DNA of 64,000 nt, from contig NC_087166.1 of NCBI RefSeq assembly GCF_035594125.1, positions 19,377,266-19,441,265 of the forward strand. The letters are read 5' to 3'. Shown in pieces: positions 49,343 through 63,959 of the stretch. A program made the translations under genes and the position numbers. Position 1 is the stretch's first letter. Each line of letters starts with the position of its first letter. The notes under the pieces were generated by a model. It had not been told where the DNA came from and ran no database searches. It saw only the letters and a program-made list of their open reading frames with translations. This DNA is from Scylla paramamosain (Eukaryota > Arthropoda > Malacostraca > Decapoda > Portunidae).

Positions 49343-49670
49343 CTGTTTCAGAGGGTGCTGTGAACTCATCAGTAATTCAGTTGTGACCTCACTGAACGTT
49401 TCTCTTTGTGTTTCACAACACAACGGGACAGTCACAGCCTACCCTCTTCCTTCACACAAAATTAAATGTATCTAATTACACATACACCTTCAATCGGAGT
49501 CCCCATCTAGGTAGGAGACTAGGTATGTCCCCAGGTCGGACTGCTCTTCTGGTATCGACCCTGAGTGTTTTGGCACCGCCCTAAACTTTTTCTTTTTTTT
49601 CATTAACCTCTGCAACATTCGAAGCCTTATAATTTTCAGTTTGTTGAACACTACCTCTCCTCAACTATAG
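49343..49670 (+). mobile_element. LINE-A 5' end, short leader form
   Basis: Starts TTCAGAGGGTGCTGTGAACT and follows the leader of the 28.06-kb copy. It then skips the roughly 900-bp segment and resumes at CGGACTGCTCTTCTGG through CTCTGCAACATTCG and the first endonuclease codons. It stops near 49670 without a 3' end, unusual for a target-primed insertion. Confidence 0.8.
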
Positions 49671-50214
<544 letters not shown>

Positions 50215-50359
50215 TATGGTAAAAAAAATGCTAAAAGGTCTCTAAAAAAAAGTGAACATAAAAAATTACATGTCAAGAACCATAAAAACTTAGCGTTAAA
50301 AAATGAGAGGGGTGGTATATTTATGTTTTTTACTATTTAGTTTGATTTAAATTGAGGGC

Positions 50360-50575
50360 GTACTGACCCCACTGGCCCAGACCACTGTGTATGGCATTGC
50401 TCTTTTCGTATCCAAGGCACTGATCCCACTGACCCAGATATGTGGCGTTGGTCGTTATGTGTCAAAGACACTGACCCGACATACTCAGATTTCTGGCATT
50501 GTTAGTTACGTGCTCAAGACACTGATCCCACTAACCCAAACCCATGACCTGGCGTTGTTCATTTCGCGTCTCGCC
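50360..50575 (+). repeat. Degenerate minisatellite, about 51-67-bp unit
   Basis: Four diverged units are recognisable by CACTGA-CC-AC-(G/A)CCCAGA words. In one frame they translate as recurring GIALFVSKALIPLTQIC, GVGRYVSKTLTRHTQIS and GIVSYVLKTLIPLTQTH segments. Confidence 0.7.
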
Positions 50576-50654
50576 CACTCACTGCCATGTTCTCCCAGTG
50601 CAAAGATAAAGTTCTGCTCAGTACTATTTTACTGATAAAATAAATAAAATAAGA

Positions 50655-51940
50655 ACAATTAAAAGGTAATCTATAATTTGTTTAGAAGCCTAGCCTTTTT
50701 CACAAAATTAAATATCTCATGTCCTGGGGAAAGAGCCCTCTCTCCAAGTAGCAGCGATATCTGTAAAATCCCATCCTCATCGCAGCAGCGGAAAAGATAT
50801 CGCTCCTGCAGCTCCACCAGACTGGGATACTCCGCTAGAAAGTGTCGCACTGTAAAGGGAACTAAGCAGTCATCACAAAATGGTTGGGTCTCCCGGGACA
50901 TGAGCTAACCATTTTTGAGACGTGTGTGACCCGTCAGGAGATGGGCCAGTGGGCTCTGAGCTGCACTCCTGCACATGGAAATACATCCATAGACGAAAAG
51001 TTATAGAAGTGATCTCACCCATCTTAGTGGTGGCAGCCAAATCCTCCCACCTGCCCTGCCAACTGACAAGAACTGCCACCCTTATACTGGAGTATAAGTC
51101 ATGAAAGGGAATCGGGTTGGAAGGAGAAATCTGAGTTGCGCCTCTTTAGCCAGCGTATCGGCCTTCTGATTTTTCTGAAATACATGTGCAGGGACCAAGC
51201 AAAATGCGACATGATAGCTTCTACGCTGCAAAAGATATAGCCACTCAAGAATCGATAAAATAAGTGGGTGAAGGGAAGAAGGGCTAAAATGTTGAATACT
51301 GGAAATAACATTACAAAAATCGCAAAAAAAAAAAAAAAAATAAATAAATAAAATGTAAGAGATGAGATGGGAAAAAGTAAAAATAATTCTTAAAGCTAAT
51401 ATAATGGCAGACAGTTCTGTCTTAAAAACAGAGGCAACACCAGGGAGGCTACTGCCTCGACAAAATGAAGGAAAGATAACACCAAATCCGTCTCAATCTC
51501 TGGATTTCGAACCATCCGTAAATACAGGGATGGAGTCGGACTGATGGAGTTGAAGTATTCCAAGAATAATGCACAAGACTCATAATCCTGTAACAAGTTC
51601 TTATTAGGGATAGCAGGGCCGCAGTTAGAAATATCTGGAAATTACCAGTAACCAACTCTAGGATATCTACAGGGACTTACAAAAAACGAAGGGTACATTT
51701 AATGCCGCCATAGCAGATGGAACCCAAACATCAAAAGGTTTAGGCAAACTCAAGTGAGACACATATAAACAGGGACGTGAAACATGGGAGATGGCCACAC
51801 AAGGAACGGAGTTAGAAAGACACTCAACACGATACCAGCACCTCAGTAATATAGATTGGTGGCACAAGTCCAGCGGAAGAACACCAGCATCAATCAGTAA
51901 GGTAGGGAATGGGCATGAGTGGAATGCACCAGTTGACAAG
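50655..51940 (-). mobile_element. RNase H-bearing LINE (I/R1-like group), 3' part, antisense
   Basis: On the minus strand: STGAFHSCPFPTLLIDAGVL and LPLDLCHQSILLRCWYRVEC form the post-RT segment. IPVFTDGSKSRD-type sequence near 51520 and SVFKTELSAIILAL near 51400 carry the RNase H Asp and Glu. AHLLTGHTRL-type sequence and ETQPFCDDCLVPFTVRHFLA form the terminal cysteine/histidine motif, ending with LLGERALSPGHEIFNFVKKA. The frames are broken by stops. This family is distinct from LINE-A and from the CR1-like fragments. Confidence 0.7.
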
Positions 51941-52009
51941 TGAAGTCAAGACAAGACAAGTGAGTGACCAGCTAGTTTTAAGGGACCAAGTGCGCGCGCA
52001 GCCCCATTT

Positions 52010-52264
52010 TTGCTGTCAGACATACGATGCATTCATTCCCAGCCATGGCAACTTTATCGCGTTTTCAGATGTACTGGTGACTCGTAATAATAATCAATTG
52101 CACACAGCAATTTACCGCAAACCAACTTTCACTGGTTTGGGGATTGATTATCTTTCTTTTATTTCCCAGTTATTTAAGATTAATGATATTAGAACCCTCC
52201 TATATCGTTCTTACAGTCTATCTTTAAATTTGTTTACGTTTGGCCGTGAGATCAACTTTTTAAG
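52010..52264 (+). mobile_element. Penelope-like element, RT C-terminal fragment
   Basis: The frame reads SDVLVTRNNNQLHTAIYRKP, TFTGLGIDYLSFISQLFKIN and DIRTLLYRSYSLSLNLFTFG. This matches the post-YVDD part of Penelope RT and parallels the fragment at 48.7 kb. It ends at a TTTA-rich tract. Confidence 0.75.
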
Positions 52265-52265
52265 G

Positions 52266-52271
52266 ACAATT

Positions 52272-52302
<31 letters not shown>

Positions 52303-52325
52303 TTATTATTTATTTATTTTTTTTC
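52266..52325. repeat. (TTTA)n tract
   Basis: TTTA tetranucleotides with ATTATT and T9 interruptions. Confidence 0.9.
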
Positions 52326-52347
52326 ATAATAACGAGGAAATGGCGCC

Positions 52348-53412
52348 ATGGAAAGCTTCGCCACGACGAAGATGAGGCTTGTATGTCTGCTATTGACCAT
52401 GAAGGCGCGGGTGGCACTAGCACCTGCCAGTATCTGGGATCTATTTCCTTTTAGAGCAGGTGGGAGAGTTTGGGTACAGCCCCCATCCAAGGAAATCGTT
52501 CCGGATGTGAAGATTGCTGAAAATACTGACTCTGTTTGTTTTGTTAATCGCCCTAAGGCGAGCCAAGCATCCCGGCGTCGGGTGTTTGCGGGATCTGTAA
52601 CTTCTGAGGTCGAGGCAAGGGCACCACAAAAGGAGCGCAGTGTTCGTGTAGATTCCGCAGTGGGGGCACAGTTCCCAGAGGACTGTCTCGCTGCTGACAA
52701 GGGTCTGGACGAGTCAAAGTCGGGCTCGTCCTTGAGTCAGAGAGTTGGGACTGACTACACAACTGCAGAGCCACCACAGGGGGCATCTGACTTTGTAGAG
52801 AGCGTTGTCGAGGGTGAAGCCGGAGTGTTGAGTTTGGATTGTTTGTTTGATGGCTTGACTCACTCTGCGGAGCCTCTCGGAGCCTCTCGGAGGTGATATC
52901 CAGGCGGAGTTATCATCGGGAGTTGAGGCTGTGGGCGCAGATACTCAGTCTGCACCCCAGTCTGTTGTGTTCTGTACGTTAGGAATCGCTGCCGAGGGCG
53001 GGGAGACTCCTGACTCTGCTGTGGATGTAGGAGTTTCCTCCCCTTCGGAGTGTACCGGAGACAGGGAGCCGACTGCTCCCCTGCCGGTACCAGACATGGT
53101 GAGTGTTTGCTTATGTAGTGAACCACCAGTGCTGCTACAGCTCTCAGTGTACCTGAGGAGGGTTCTTTCCCTCGTGTATATGTTGCCCCATTACTTGCCA
53201 AGGCCGGAATGAATGGCAAGGAAGTTGAGGGTCGGGCAGTGTTGGTAGTAACACTATTGGAGAGAGGAGGGCAGGTGGTTTGTTGCTCCGTTGTGCTGTG
53301 CCATCCGCAGTCAAGAAGACACAGGTGCTAGCAGCACGTAGCGGCCTGGTGTTGACCCATTTTGAAGTCAGGGTGACTCGGGAGCAGTTGGCGCGGTTTC
53401 AGTGGACATGAG
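52348..53412 (+). pseudogene. Unclassified degraded coding sequence
   Basis: A frame of 182 codons (52348-52896) is acidic/serine-rich (for example VPDVKIAENTDSVCFVNRPK and ESVVEGEAGVLSLDCLFDGL). It is closed by a 10-bp tandem duplication (AGCCTCTCGG twice, 52871-52890). The reading then continues in the +1 frame as DIQAELSSGVEAVGADTQSA to 53212, and a third frame carries FPRVYVAPLLAKAGMNGKEV and GRAVLVVTLLERGGQVVCC. The low stop density over about 1 kb suggests a former coding region, perhaps a retroelement gag or an orphan exon. I do not recognise it. Confidence 0.4.
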
Positions 53413-53494
53413 TGGCCACGCTTGTTGGATGTAATCGCATTAGTCAGGTTCGCAAGCCTGATTACATCTTGTCTGAAGCCCCTCTCCCCTAGTC

Positions 53495-54066
53495 ATGTCG
53501 AGTGTTGCTTCACCTGGGATGTGGAAGATCAGAAATGTTGCCAGCCTGATTCCTCCTTCTTGGGGGAGTTGTTATGAGGGTGTCGTTGACGCAAGTGATA
53601 CGGTGCGGCGTCGGGAGGCAGCTCCGCGTGAGGTTGCAGGTAGTAGTTTGTTGCTTGCCGCTCAGGAAGCACCCTCAGTATTGCTGGGGGCTGTCTGTGG
53701 GTGAGTTCTTGTCAGGTGCTGGGCGCAAACAGTTTAGTATTTGATGATGAATGTCGGCTTCCTCGAAGCGACAAGGTATCGCGAGTGATGAAAAAAGAGT
53801 GCACATGGGAACAGTTGCTAGGACCAGTGGGACCAGGCTCATGTTGGAAGCGGTGTTTGATACTTTTTGATGGCTACGTGCGAAAGTTTGTCTCCGTGTG
53901 CATGAATGGGTGTGCTGCATCCTGGATAGGAGCAGCCGTCAGCTCGTTGTGGCGATACCTGTGTCATCGGGTGATCGGCAGGAGAAATGCAGTTAGTGTT
54001 GTTGTACCTGGCGGTAAGATCGGCTTGGTCGTGTCACACCCGGGAAGTAGTATGTTGTTTTGCTGA
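53495..54066 (+). other. Two unassigned open frames
   Basis: MSSVASPGMWKIRNVASLIP begins at 53495 and closes at 53704. An overlapping frame from 53701 reads SLVFDDECRLPRSDKVSRVM and WEQLLGPVGPGSCWKRCLIL and closes at 54066. They may continue the preceding degraded region. No domain is recognised. Confidence 0.3.
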
Positions 54067-56192
54067 TAGCGGCCTGAAGGCGCCTTTTATTTTTGCCAAG
54101 GTAGGGGCATTTTTATTTTGTCAGTTTTATGGATGTGGCACAGTGGCTTCACGTAGTGATGAGTGAGCAAGTGAAAATAATGAAGTTGGCAGTAAAAGCC
54201 CGGTGGTTGGATTAGTGTGTTCTTCAGAGAGGAGAGTTGAGGGGGCAAGCAAGATAAACTTGCTTGGTGGCCCAAAGGAGGAAGCTGTCTTGCCAGCAGG
54301 AATATTGTCTCTGGTGGGGATAGTTGTGTGTTGCAAGGATGTAGAGATGTTGTTCCACGGTGAGGTTTGCATTTGTTCAATGTGAAGAAGAAGATACAGA
54401 AGGATCATACTGTGTAGTAAAGAGCGTAGTAGAAGAGGTGAGAATAGATGGAAAAGTAACGAAGGCAGGGGACCGAGAAAACAACGTAGACGGAGGAGAG
54501 ACGGGAGCCACGGGAGTACTTGGCGCAGATATGGCTGCTGGAAGAGAGATCTAAATATGGTAACCTACGACTAAACTTTTGCACCGATGTAGCTGGGGAG
54601 ACCACAGATCGTGGCGGAGAACCAGAAACAAGTCTCGGAGGAGGAGGAGGAGGAGGAAAAATAAACGGCACTTTGAGCAATTTGAGTGTGGAGGGACCAG
54701 GAGGAGCCTTGTTGTTGCCGTTTGTTGTGATGATTGTAATAGTGTCTTCGTGTTATTTGTGATTTGTGCCCGCCCCTTGTTTGAATCTGATGCAATGTAC
54801 TTCGGCCGATTAGTTATATGTTGATTTTGCATTTGTTGTTTCCCAAAATTTTCGTAAGCTTTGAATATCTTTTGAAAACTTTTATTTATGTGAGGGCATG
54901 TCATGGAGAGCGTGATTGGAATGAGAAATAAGAGTGCGAAGAAGGATGGGGGGGGAGAAAAGTAAGAACGAATGAAAAAAAAAGAGAGGGAGAGAGATAA
55001 GAAGACAAGCTGGGGATGAGAGTTGACGGTCCCCAACGCCTATCCAATTCTCCTCATCTTAGTGTAACTTTAACCCTGCAGAGTTGTTTGTATTCCCCAT
55101 TTTACTTACCTTACTTTTTACTTATCCTTTCAAATTAAGTCTCACCCAGCAGTTAGTAGAAGAAATGTACTTGACAATAGCGTTGTCAGTACTCATCCAG
55201 TCTCCATAGTTTAGTCACCAGAATTTTTAGAAGTGTTTTATTTATACCAGTCAGCAGCCCGTTGTTGGTGGGAGGCAACGCGAGAGCGGCAGGGTGGGGT
55301 GTGTTCCCGTTTCTCCTGCTCCCATCTAGCATGAATCACAACCGGAAACACAGCTCCACACTGCGTTCTCACGCTCTAGTCAGTCACAGCCCACATTTGA
55401 GAAGAGTTAGAGTTAGACGTACAGTCAAAAGGCAGATGCACAGATAAAGCTGAGTAGTGGTTTTACAGGTAGACGGACCATTTGTTCTAAGAGGATTATT
55501 GAGTAATCACCGCAGTAAGCCCCTGCATATATTTGTAGCTTTAGGCGTCTCCCTTCAGCTGCCTTTGAGTGCAGTTAATTATAACGCACTAACCGAGTTT
55601 TGATGCACGGAACCCTTCTGTTTGTTTTTGTGGGCAGTTTCTTTATGTATGTGTTGTTCGTTAAATGCTTTTACGATCTATGGGTGTTCTCAACGTCTTT
55701 AGGCGCAGAGGAATGAATATACACTGCCTTTCAGTTAATTATCTTTCTTCTACAGGCTGTGTCATTCCTGAAGGGGGACAGAACTTGTCTTCTGGGAAGT
55801 TGGATATTATATTACACAGCAGAGGAGATAGTGTTCTACAGAAGTGAGAGGATGCTGTCATAGGTTTGTAAGGGTGGTATTCCATAGAACACTATAATCC
55901 TTATAAATGTTGGTTGTTTGTTGATTTGGCTCTCCTTAGAGTATGGTTGGCGATTCTTTCTCCACTGTTAGAATTTCTGGTTGATGAAATATTTCCTTGT
56001 CTGTAACTGGGAGATACAGACTGGTGACCTCATCTGTGTAGCCTGGAGTTACGACTGTTGGTGAAAAGGGTGCAAAAGTCAAAAGAGACCTTGTGACCCA
56101 TATTGAGCCCTCCATCAAGTCACATAGGTGGTGACTTGAGGAAACTAGTCAGGTCTGTGGTAGCTGGGAAAAGGGCAAGGATTTCTGGTTGT

Positions 56193-56195
<3 letters not shown>
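54067..56195. other. No recognised feature
   Basis: G/T-rich sequence with an AGG-rich run (54637-54660) and short frames on both strands. No protein domain, RNA gene or repeat copy is identified. Confidence 0.45.

Positions 56196-56289
<94 letters not shown>
56196..56289. repeat. (TA)n microsatellite
   Basis: About 94 bp of TA. Confidence 0.97.
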
Positions 56290-56290
<1 letters not shown>

Positions 56291-56396
56291 GAGTATATAT
56301 ATTCCTTCAATCATAGTGACTGAATTTTTTTTCCATATTATTTCCAGTATTAAGTTCATGTACCATCCACACACTATTGGAAATATATGATGTAAT

Positions 56397-57477
<1,081 letters not shown>

Positions 57478-57560
57478 ATTTTATTTATTTATTTATCTAT
57501 CTTTTTATTTATTTGTTTATTTATTTATTTATTTATTTATTTGTTTATTTATTTATTTTT
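57478..57560. repeat. (TTTA)n tract
   Basis: TTTA with TTTG and ATCT variants. Confidence 0.92.
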
Positions 57561-57724
57561 AAAGGGGGGACAGCTTCAACCTTCTTGTCACGTTGATTAA
57601 AGGAAAGCAACATCAAATCACAACACCAATAACATTGCATTGGTTAATTGCACAAATCCGTTCACTAAGTTGGTGAAATTATTGTTATTAATGTTACAAG
57701 ATCTTTCCCACCTAACAGACCAGT

Positions 57725-57960
57725 CAGATTTTTTTTTTAAGCCTTCTTTTACTGTCAGTAATAAGTGATGTTGCGATTTTTGTGATCTTGGCATATTTTG
57801 AAATCAAATTACTGAGTCCAACATTATTGTCAGTTATGTAGATAATGAATGAAGCTGGTCCCAGAATAGGTCCCTAAGGGACACCACTAGTGATTGGCGC
57901 CCACCGAGATGCCACTCCTTTAATTATGACTCGTTGCTTCCTGTCACATAGGCGGTATTT
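57725..57960 (-). mobile_element. CR1-like LINE RT palm fragment, antisense
   Basis: On the minus strand YRLCDRKQRVIIKGVASRWA and then PITSGVP*GPILGPASFIIY correspond to the RT block around the GVPQGS motif, here with a stop in place of Gln. It is followed by ITDNNVGLSNLISKYAKITK at the catalytic box, where YAKI replaces the FADD/YADD type. It is cut on the right by a (GA)n tract. The family resembles the CR1-like fragment at 35.4 kb. Confidence 0.6.
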
Positions 57961-57969
57961 TTTTTTTTT

Positions 57970-57974
<5 letters not shown>

Positions 57975-58039
<65 letters not shown>
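57975..58039. repeat. (GA)n microsatellite
   Basis: About 65 bp of GA at the end of the CR1-like fragment. Confidence 0.96.
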
Positions 58040-58042
<3 letters not shown>

Positions 58043-58149
58043 ACTGAGATCAGGTTTAGTACCTGATTGTAAAATTCTTGACGCCTGCAATCTTGATCAT
58101 AAATATAGCTTGAAACTTCTTCGGCAGTAGGTAGAGTGACAAGAGCATC

Positions 58150-58605
<456 letters not shown>

Positions 58606-58613
58606 GCTCTTTT

Positions 58614-59011
<398 letters not shown>

Positions 59012-59031
59012 CTACTTAAGTGCCTTTGGAC

Positions 59032-59247
59032 TAAGTATCTGATGTTGTACATATAGTGAGTATATTCAGAACTTGTATTTGGTTAAAAAAAAATACTTGT
59101 AATATTGTTTAAAGAAGTTCAAATGGTATTCCCATTCACTAAATATCTGATGTTGTACATATAGTAAGTATATTCAGAACTTGTATTTGGTTAAAAAAAA
59201 AATACTTGTAATAGTATTTAAAGAAGTTCAAATGGTATTATCATTGC
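59032..59247 (+). repeat. Tandem duplication of about 108 bp
   Basis: Two adjacent near-identical units each contain TATCTGATGTTGTACATATA, ATTCAGAACTTGTATTTGGT and GAAGTTCAAATGGTATT. They differ at only a few positions, so the duplication is recent. Confidence 0.9.
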
Positions 59248-59312
59248 CTGCTTTAATTACTTGCTCTGATCCGAGTATACATTGTGGCAATTTTACTTAC
59301 ACAGCTTTCCTC

Positions 59313-60747
<1,435 letters not shown>

Positions 60748-61345
60748 GTAATTTTCTCACCCCCCCCCCTCCCAGCTGCTAACTCTGTACAAGGGCCTTA
60801 TCCGTCCATGTATGGAGTATGCTTCACATGTCTGGGGGGGGTTCCACTCGTACTGCTCTTCTAGACAGGGTGGAATCAAAAGCTTTTCGTCTCATCAACT
60901 CCTCTCCTCTAACTGACTGTCTTCAGCCTCTCTCTCACCGCCGCAATGTTGCATATCTAGCTGTCTTCTACCGCTATTTTCATGCTAACTGCTCTTCTGA
61001 TCTTGCTAACTGCATGCCTCCCCTCCTTCCGCGGCCTCGCTGCACAAGACTTTCTTTTTTCTCTCACCCCTATTCTGTCCACCTCTCTAACGCAAAAATT
61101 AACCAGTATTCTCAATCATTCATCCCTTTCTCTGGTAAACTCTGGAACTCCCTGCCTGCTTCTGTATTTCCACCTTCCTATGACTTGAATTCCTTCAAGA
61201 GGGAGGTTTCAAGACACTTATTCATCAATTTTTGACCACTGCCTTGGCCCTTTTATGAGACTGGCATTTCAGTGGGCATATTTTTTTTATTGGATTTTTG
61301 TTGCCCTTGGCCAGTGTCCTTCCTACATAAAAAAAAAATAAAAAA
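60748..61345 (+). mobile_element. LINE-A 3' fragment, sense
   Basis: Begins in the RT C-terminal region near a C-rich run and runs through ALLDRVESKAFRLINSSPLT and [20 protein letters not shown] to a stop at 61233, then the 3' UTR and a poly(A)-rich end. The 138-codon frame from 60819 is uninterrupted. Confidence 0.88.
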
Positions 61346-61367
61346 TCGCTGCGAGGATGCCACGAGA

Positions 61368-61700
61368 AGTGTGGCCGAGCGATGTGGTGAGACGCTTTGC
61401 CCGCCTCTGCATTACATCCACCGGTCCCCTGGGACCTGATGTCAAACCTATGGCCGCCCGGCCATCACCACGTGGGAGTGAGGTCAGCCTCCCTTTGTCT
61501 CAGAACGCCAGTCCCTGCCGTGACCTGACTCGGCCCAGGAACCACTGACCAGTCCTCATCCAGCCAGCCTCAGAGCTGGACGTTAGGCTCCTGCCAACTT
61601 CACTTACTAATTATTATTTGTACAGTTTTGTTTTAATATACTGCAGTTGATTTTACAACTACTTCTTTGGCCAACACCTCTACACTGTACTAGGAGAATA
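61368..61700 (+). repeat. Interspersed repeat family R2, copy 2, tRNA-like head
   Basis: Partner of 59313-59623. It is more complete at the 5' end, with GTGGCCGAGCGATGTGGT at 61371 resembling a tRNA-Leu/Ser D-arm. It lies right after a LINE-A tail. It could be a tRNA-derived SINE, but no B box was found. Confidence 0.7.
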
Positions 61701-61970
61701 TTTCACAGAGCAAGGATTATTTTCCTCGAAGTGGTATACATCCTGAAAATTAGCCACAAATCAGTTGCAGAATGTCAGAACGTGGATACAAAATCCAAAA
61801 TAAAAAGGTAAACGCAAAAGTAAAAAGAATGTACGTATCTATCGATCCCCATCAGTGATGCATTGCTTTAGCCAGGAATGTTTCTTAGAAGTGTTTATTC
61901 AAAAAACTCCTCTACTCACACCTCTGATCAGGTGTTAGACTATCCAGTGTTGGATAGGGGAGCGTATACA

Positions 61971-62019
<49 letters not shown>

Positions 62020-62292
62020 TGAATGGATGCAAAGAATTATAGGAATATAAGATGTGACTGAGAGAAAGTAGGACAAAATAGCAAATTTACGAATAACATT
62101 AATTAAAAAAAATAAACTTGATCAAAATGTTAAATAGTTATTAATGAAAGAAAAAAATAGAGCAATACATATTCTTATATCTCTTGACATTTGCATTAAC
62201 GAAAATTTCTAGTGATTAAAACAATGTTGATGTTCACTTAGTCAATAGGCCTATGTTCACAACCAAAGAGCAAGTGATTTTTTATTTTTTTT
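61701..62292. other. No recognised feature apart from (CA)n
   Basis: (CA)n at 61973-62018; the rest is AT-rich without a recognisable gene. Confidence 0.5.
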
Positions 62293-62536
62293 TTATGTAG
62301 GAGGGACACCGGCCAAGGGGAACAAAAGTTCAAGAGAAAAAAAAAGTTCTACCGAGATGCTGGTCCCCGAATAGGGTCCAAAGCTGTAGTCAAAAATTGA
62401 AAGATAGGTATCTTGAAACCTCCCTCTTAAAGGAGTTCCAGTTATAGGAAAGTGGAAATGCAGAAGCAGGCAGGGAGTTCCAGAGTTTACGAGAGAAAGG
62501 GATGAATGACTGAGAATAAGGGTTAACTCTTGCATT

Positions 62537-62612
<76 letters not shown>

Positions 62613-62780
62613 AAGTCTTGAGCAGCAAGGCCGCGGGCGGAGGGGAGACATGCAGCTAGCAAGATCAGAAGAGCAGTTAACATGAAAATAGCGGTAGAAG
62701 ATAGCAAGAAATGCAACATTGCAGCGATGACAAAGAAGCTGAAGACTTGATGAGACGGAAAGCTTTTGATTCCATCCTGT
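62293..62780 (-). mobile_element. LINE-A 3' fragment, antisense, left arm of palindrome
   Basis: The 3' terminus is at 62293 (ATGTAGGAGGGACACCGG) and it runs right to ATTCCATCCTGTCT. A (GA)n tract at 62541-62609 replaces the short native segment between the SFSHPYSVHLSN-type codons and their upstream neighbour. It abuts the sense copy head to head. Confidence 0.87.
62541..62609. repeat. (GA)n microsatellite inside LINE-A
   Basis: About 69 bp of GA located where other copies have only a CT-rich stretch of about 30 bp (sense strand). Confidence 0.95.
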
Positions 62781-63262
62781 CTTCTAGACAGGGTGGAATC
62801 AAAAGCTTTTCGTCTCATCAACTCCTCTCCTCTAACTGACTGTCTTCAACCTCTCTCTCACCGCCGCAATGTTGCATCTCTAGCTGTCTTCTACCGCTAT
62901 TTTCATGCTAACTGCTCTTCTGATCTTACTAACTGCATGCCTCCGCTCCTCCCGCGGCCTCGCTGCACTAGACTTTCTTCTTTCTCTCACCCCTATTCTG
63001 TTCACCTCTCTAACGCAAGAGTTAACGAGTACTCTCATTCATTTATCCCTTTCTCTGGTAAACTCTGGAACTCCCTGCCTGTTTCTGTATTTCCACCTTC
63101 CTATGACTTGAATTCCTTCAAGAGGGAGGTTTCAAGACACTTGTTCATCAATTTTTGACCACTGCTTTGACCCTTTTATGAGACTGGCATTTCAGTGGGC
63201 ATTTTTTTTTATTGATTTTTGTTGCCCTTGGCCAGTGTCCTTCCTACATAAAAAAAAAAAAA
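62781..63262 (+). mobile_element. LINE-A 3' fragment, sense, right arm of palindrome
   Basis: Begins TCTAGACAGGGTGGAATC, the reverse complement of the left-arm end, and continues through the RT C-terminus to the stop at 63156, the 3' UTR and an A15 tail. There is no spacer between the arms. Confidence 0.88.
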
Positions 63263-63265
63263 AAG

Positions 63266-63618
63266 ACATATGAAGCATACTCCATACATGGACGGATAAG
63301 GCTCCTGTACCGAGTTAGCTGCTGGAAGTGTGAGAAAAACTGGCAGAGATGTCTCAGAACACTTAACTTCATAGAAGCTGTTTTAGCTAGAGATGAGATG
63401 TGTAGTTTCCAGTTTAGATTATAAGTAAAGGACAGACCGAGGATGTACAGTGTAGAAGAGATGGACAGTTGAGTGTCACTGAAGAAGAGGGGATAGTTGT
63501 CTGGAAAGTTGTGTCGGGTTGATAGATGGAGGAAATGAGTTTTTGAGGCATTGAACGATACTAAATTTGCTCTGCCCCAATCAGAAATTTTATAGAGATC
63601 AAAAGGCAGGTGTTTTGT
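63266..63618 (-). mobile_element. LINE-A RT C-terminal fragment, antisense
   Basis: The minus strand from about 63618 (TERLTS-type region) through [19 protein letters not shown] sequence to the LYRSLIRPCMEYAS-type codons at 63270. Both termini are missing. Confidence 0.82.
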
Positions 63619-63626
63619 GAGCTCTT

Positions 63627-63830
63627 CTATTTTTGCGTGTCATGACTGTAAGCAACATCTTCAGTGTAATCAGACCAGTCACTCATGGTCTCATTCGACA
63701 ACATGGTAAGCCTGGCATTAAAAGTGCGGTTCGTCCTCTCGGCTACTCTTATTTGCATGTGGATGGTAGGCTGATGTGATGATTCTCTTGATTCCATAAG
63801 ACTTGTGCAGTTCATCGTTTATCTAAAGCA
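63627..63830 (-). pseudogene. Retroviral-type integrase fragment
   Basis: On the minus strand an ITSAYHP-like segment and then VAERTNRTFNARLTMLSNET (the last catalytic Glu region, ER.NRT) and MSDWSDYTEDVAYSHDTQK match the end of the catalytic core of Gypsy-type integrases. A frameshift separates the two parts. It is a different element from Gypsy-1 and Gypsy-2 and abuts an antisense LINE-A fragment. Confidence 0.6.
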
Positions 63831-63958
63831 TTATAATTGTTTATCTCAAGCGTTAAAATTGATAAAGAAAAACAAAATAGAAAATATTACAGGACCTTCT
63901 TATGGCAACTGTTTATTTTTGTATGTATATTTGATTAACAAAAGAAATTATGTATAAA

Positions 63959-63959
<1 letters not shown>

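Noticed and set aside
54551..55036. 161-codon antisense frame rich in Ser/Leu
   Set aside because: Low-complexity composition over purine-rich runs; no start context or domain.
55262..55447. 61-codon sense frame
   Set aside because: Short, Arg-rich, no domain, no splice or promoter evidence.
61368..61450. tRNA-Leu/Ser gene
   Set aside because: Only the D-arm-like start matches; no T-arm/B box or acceptor pairing is seen.
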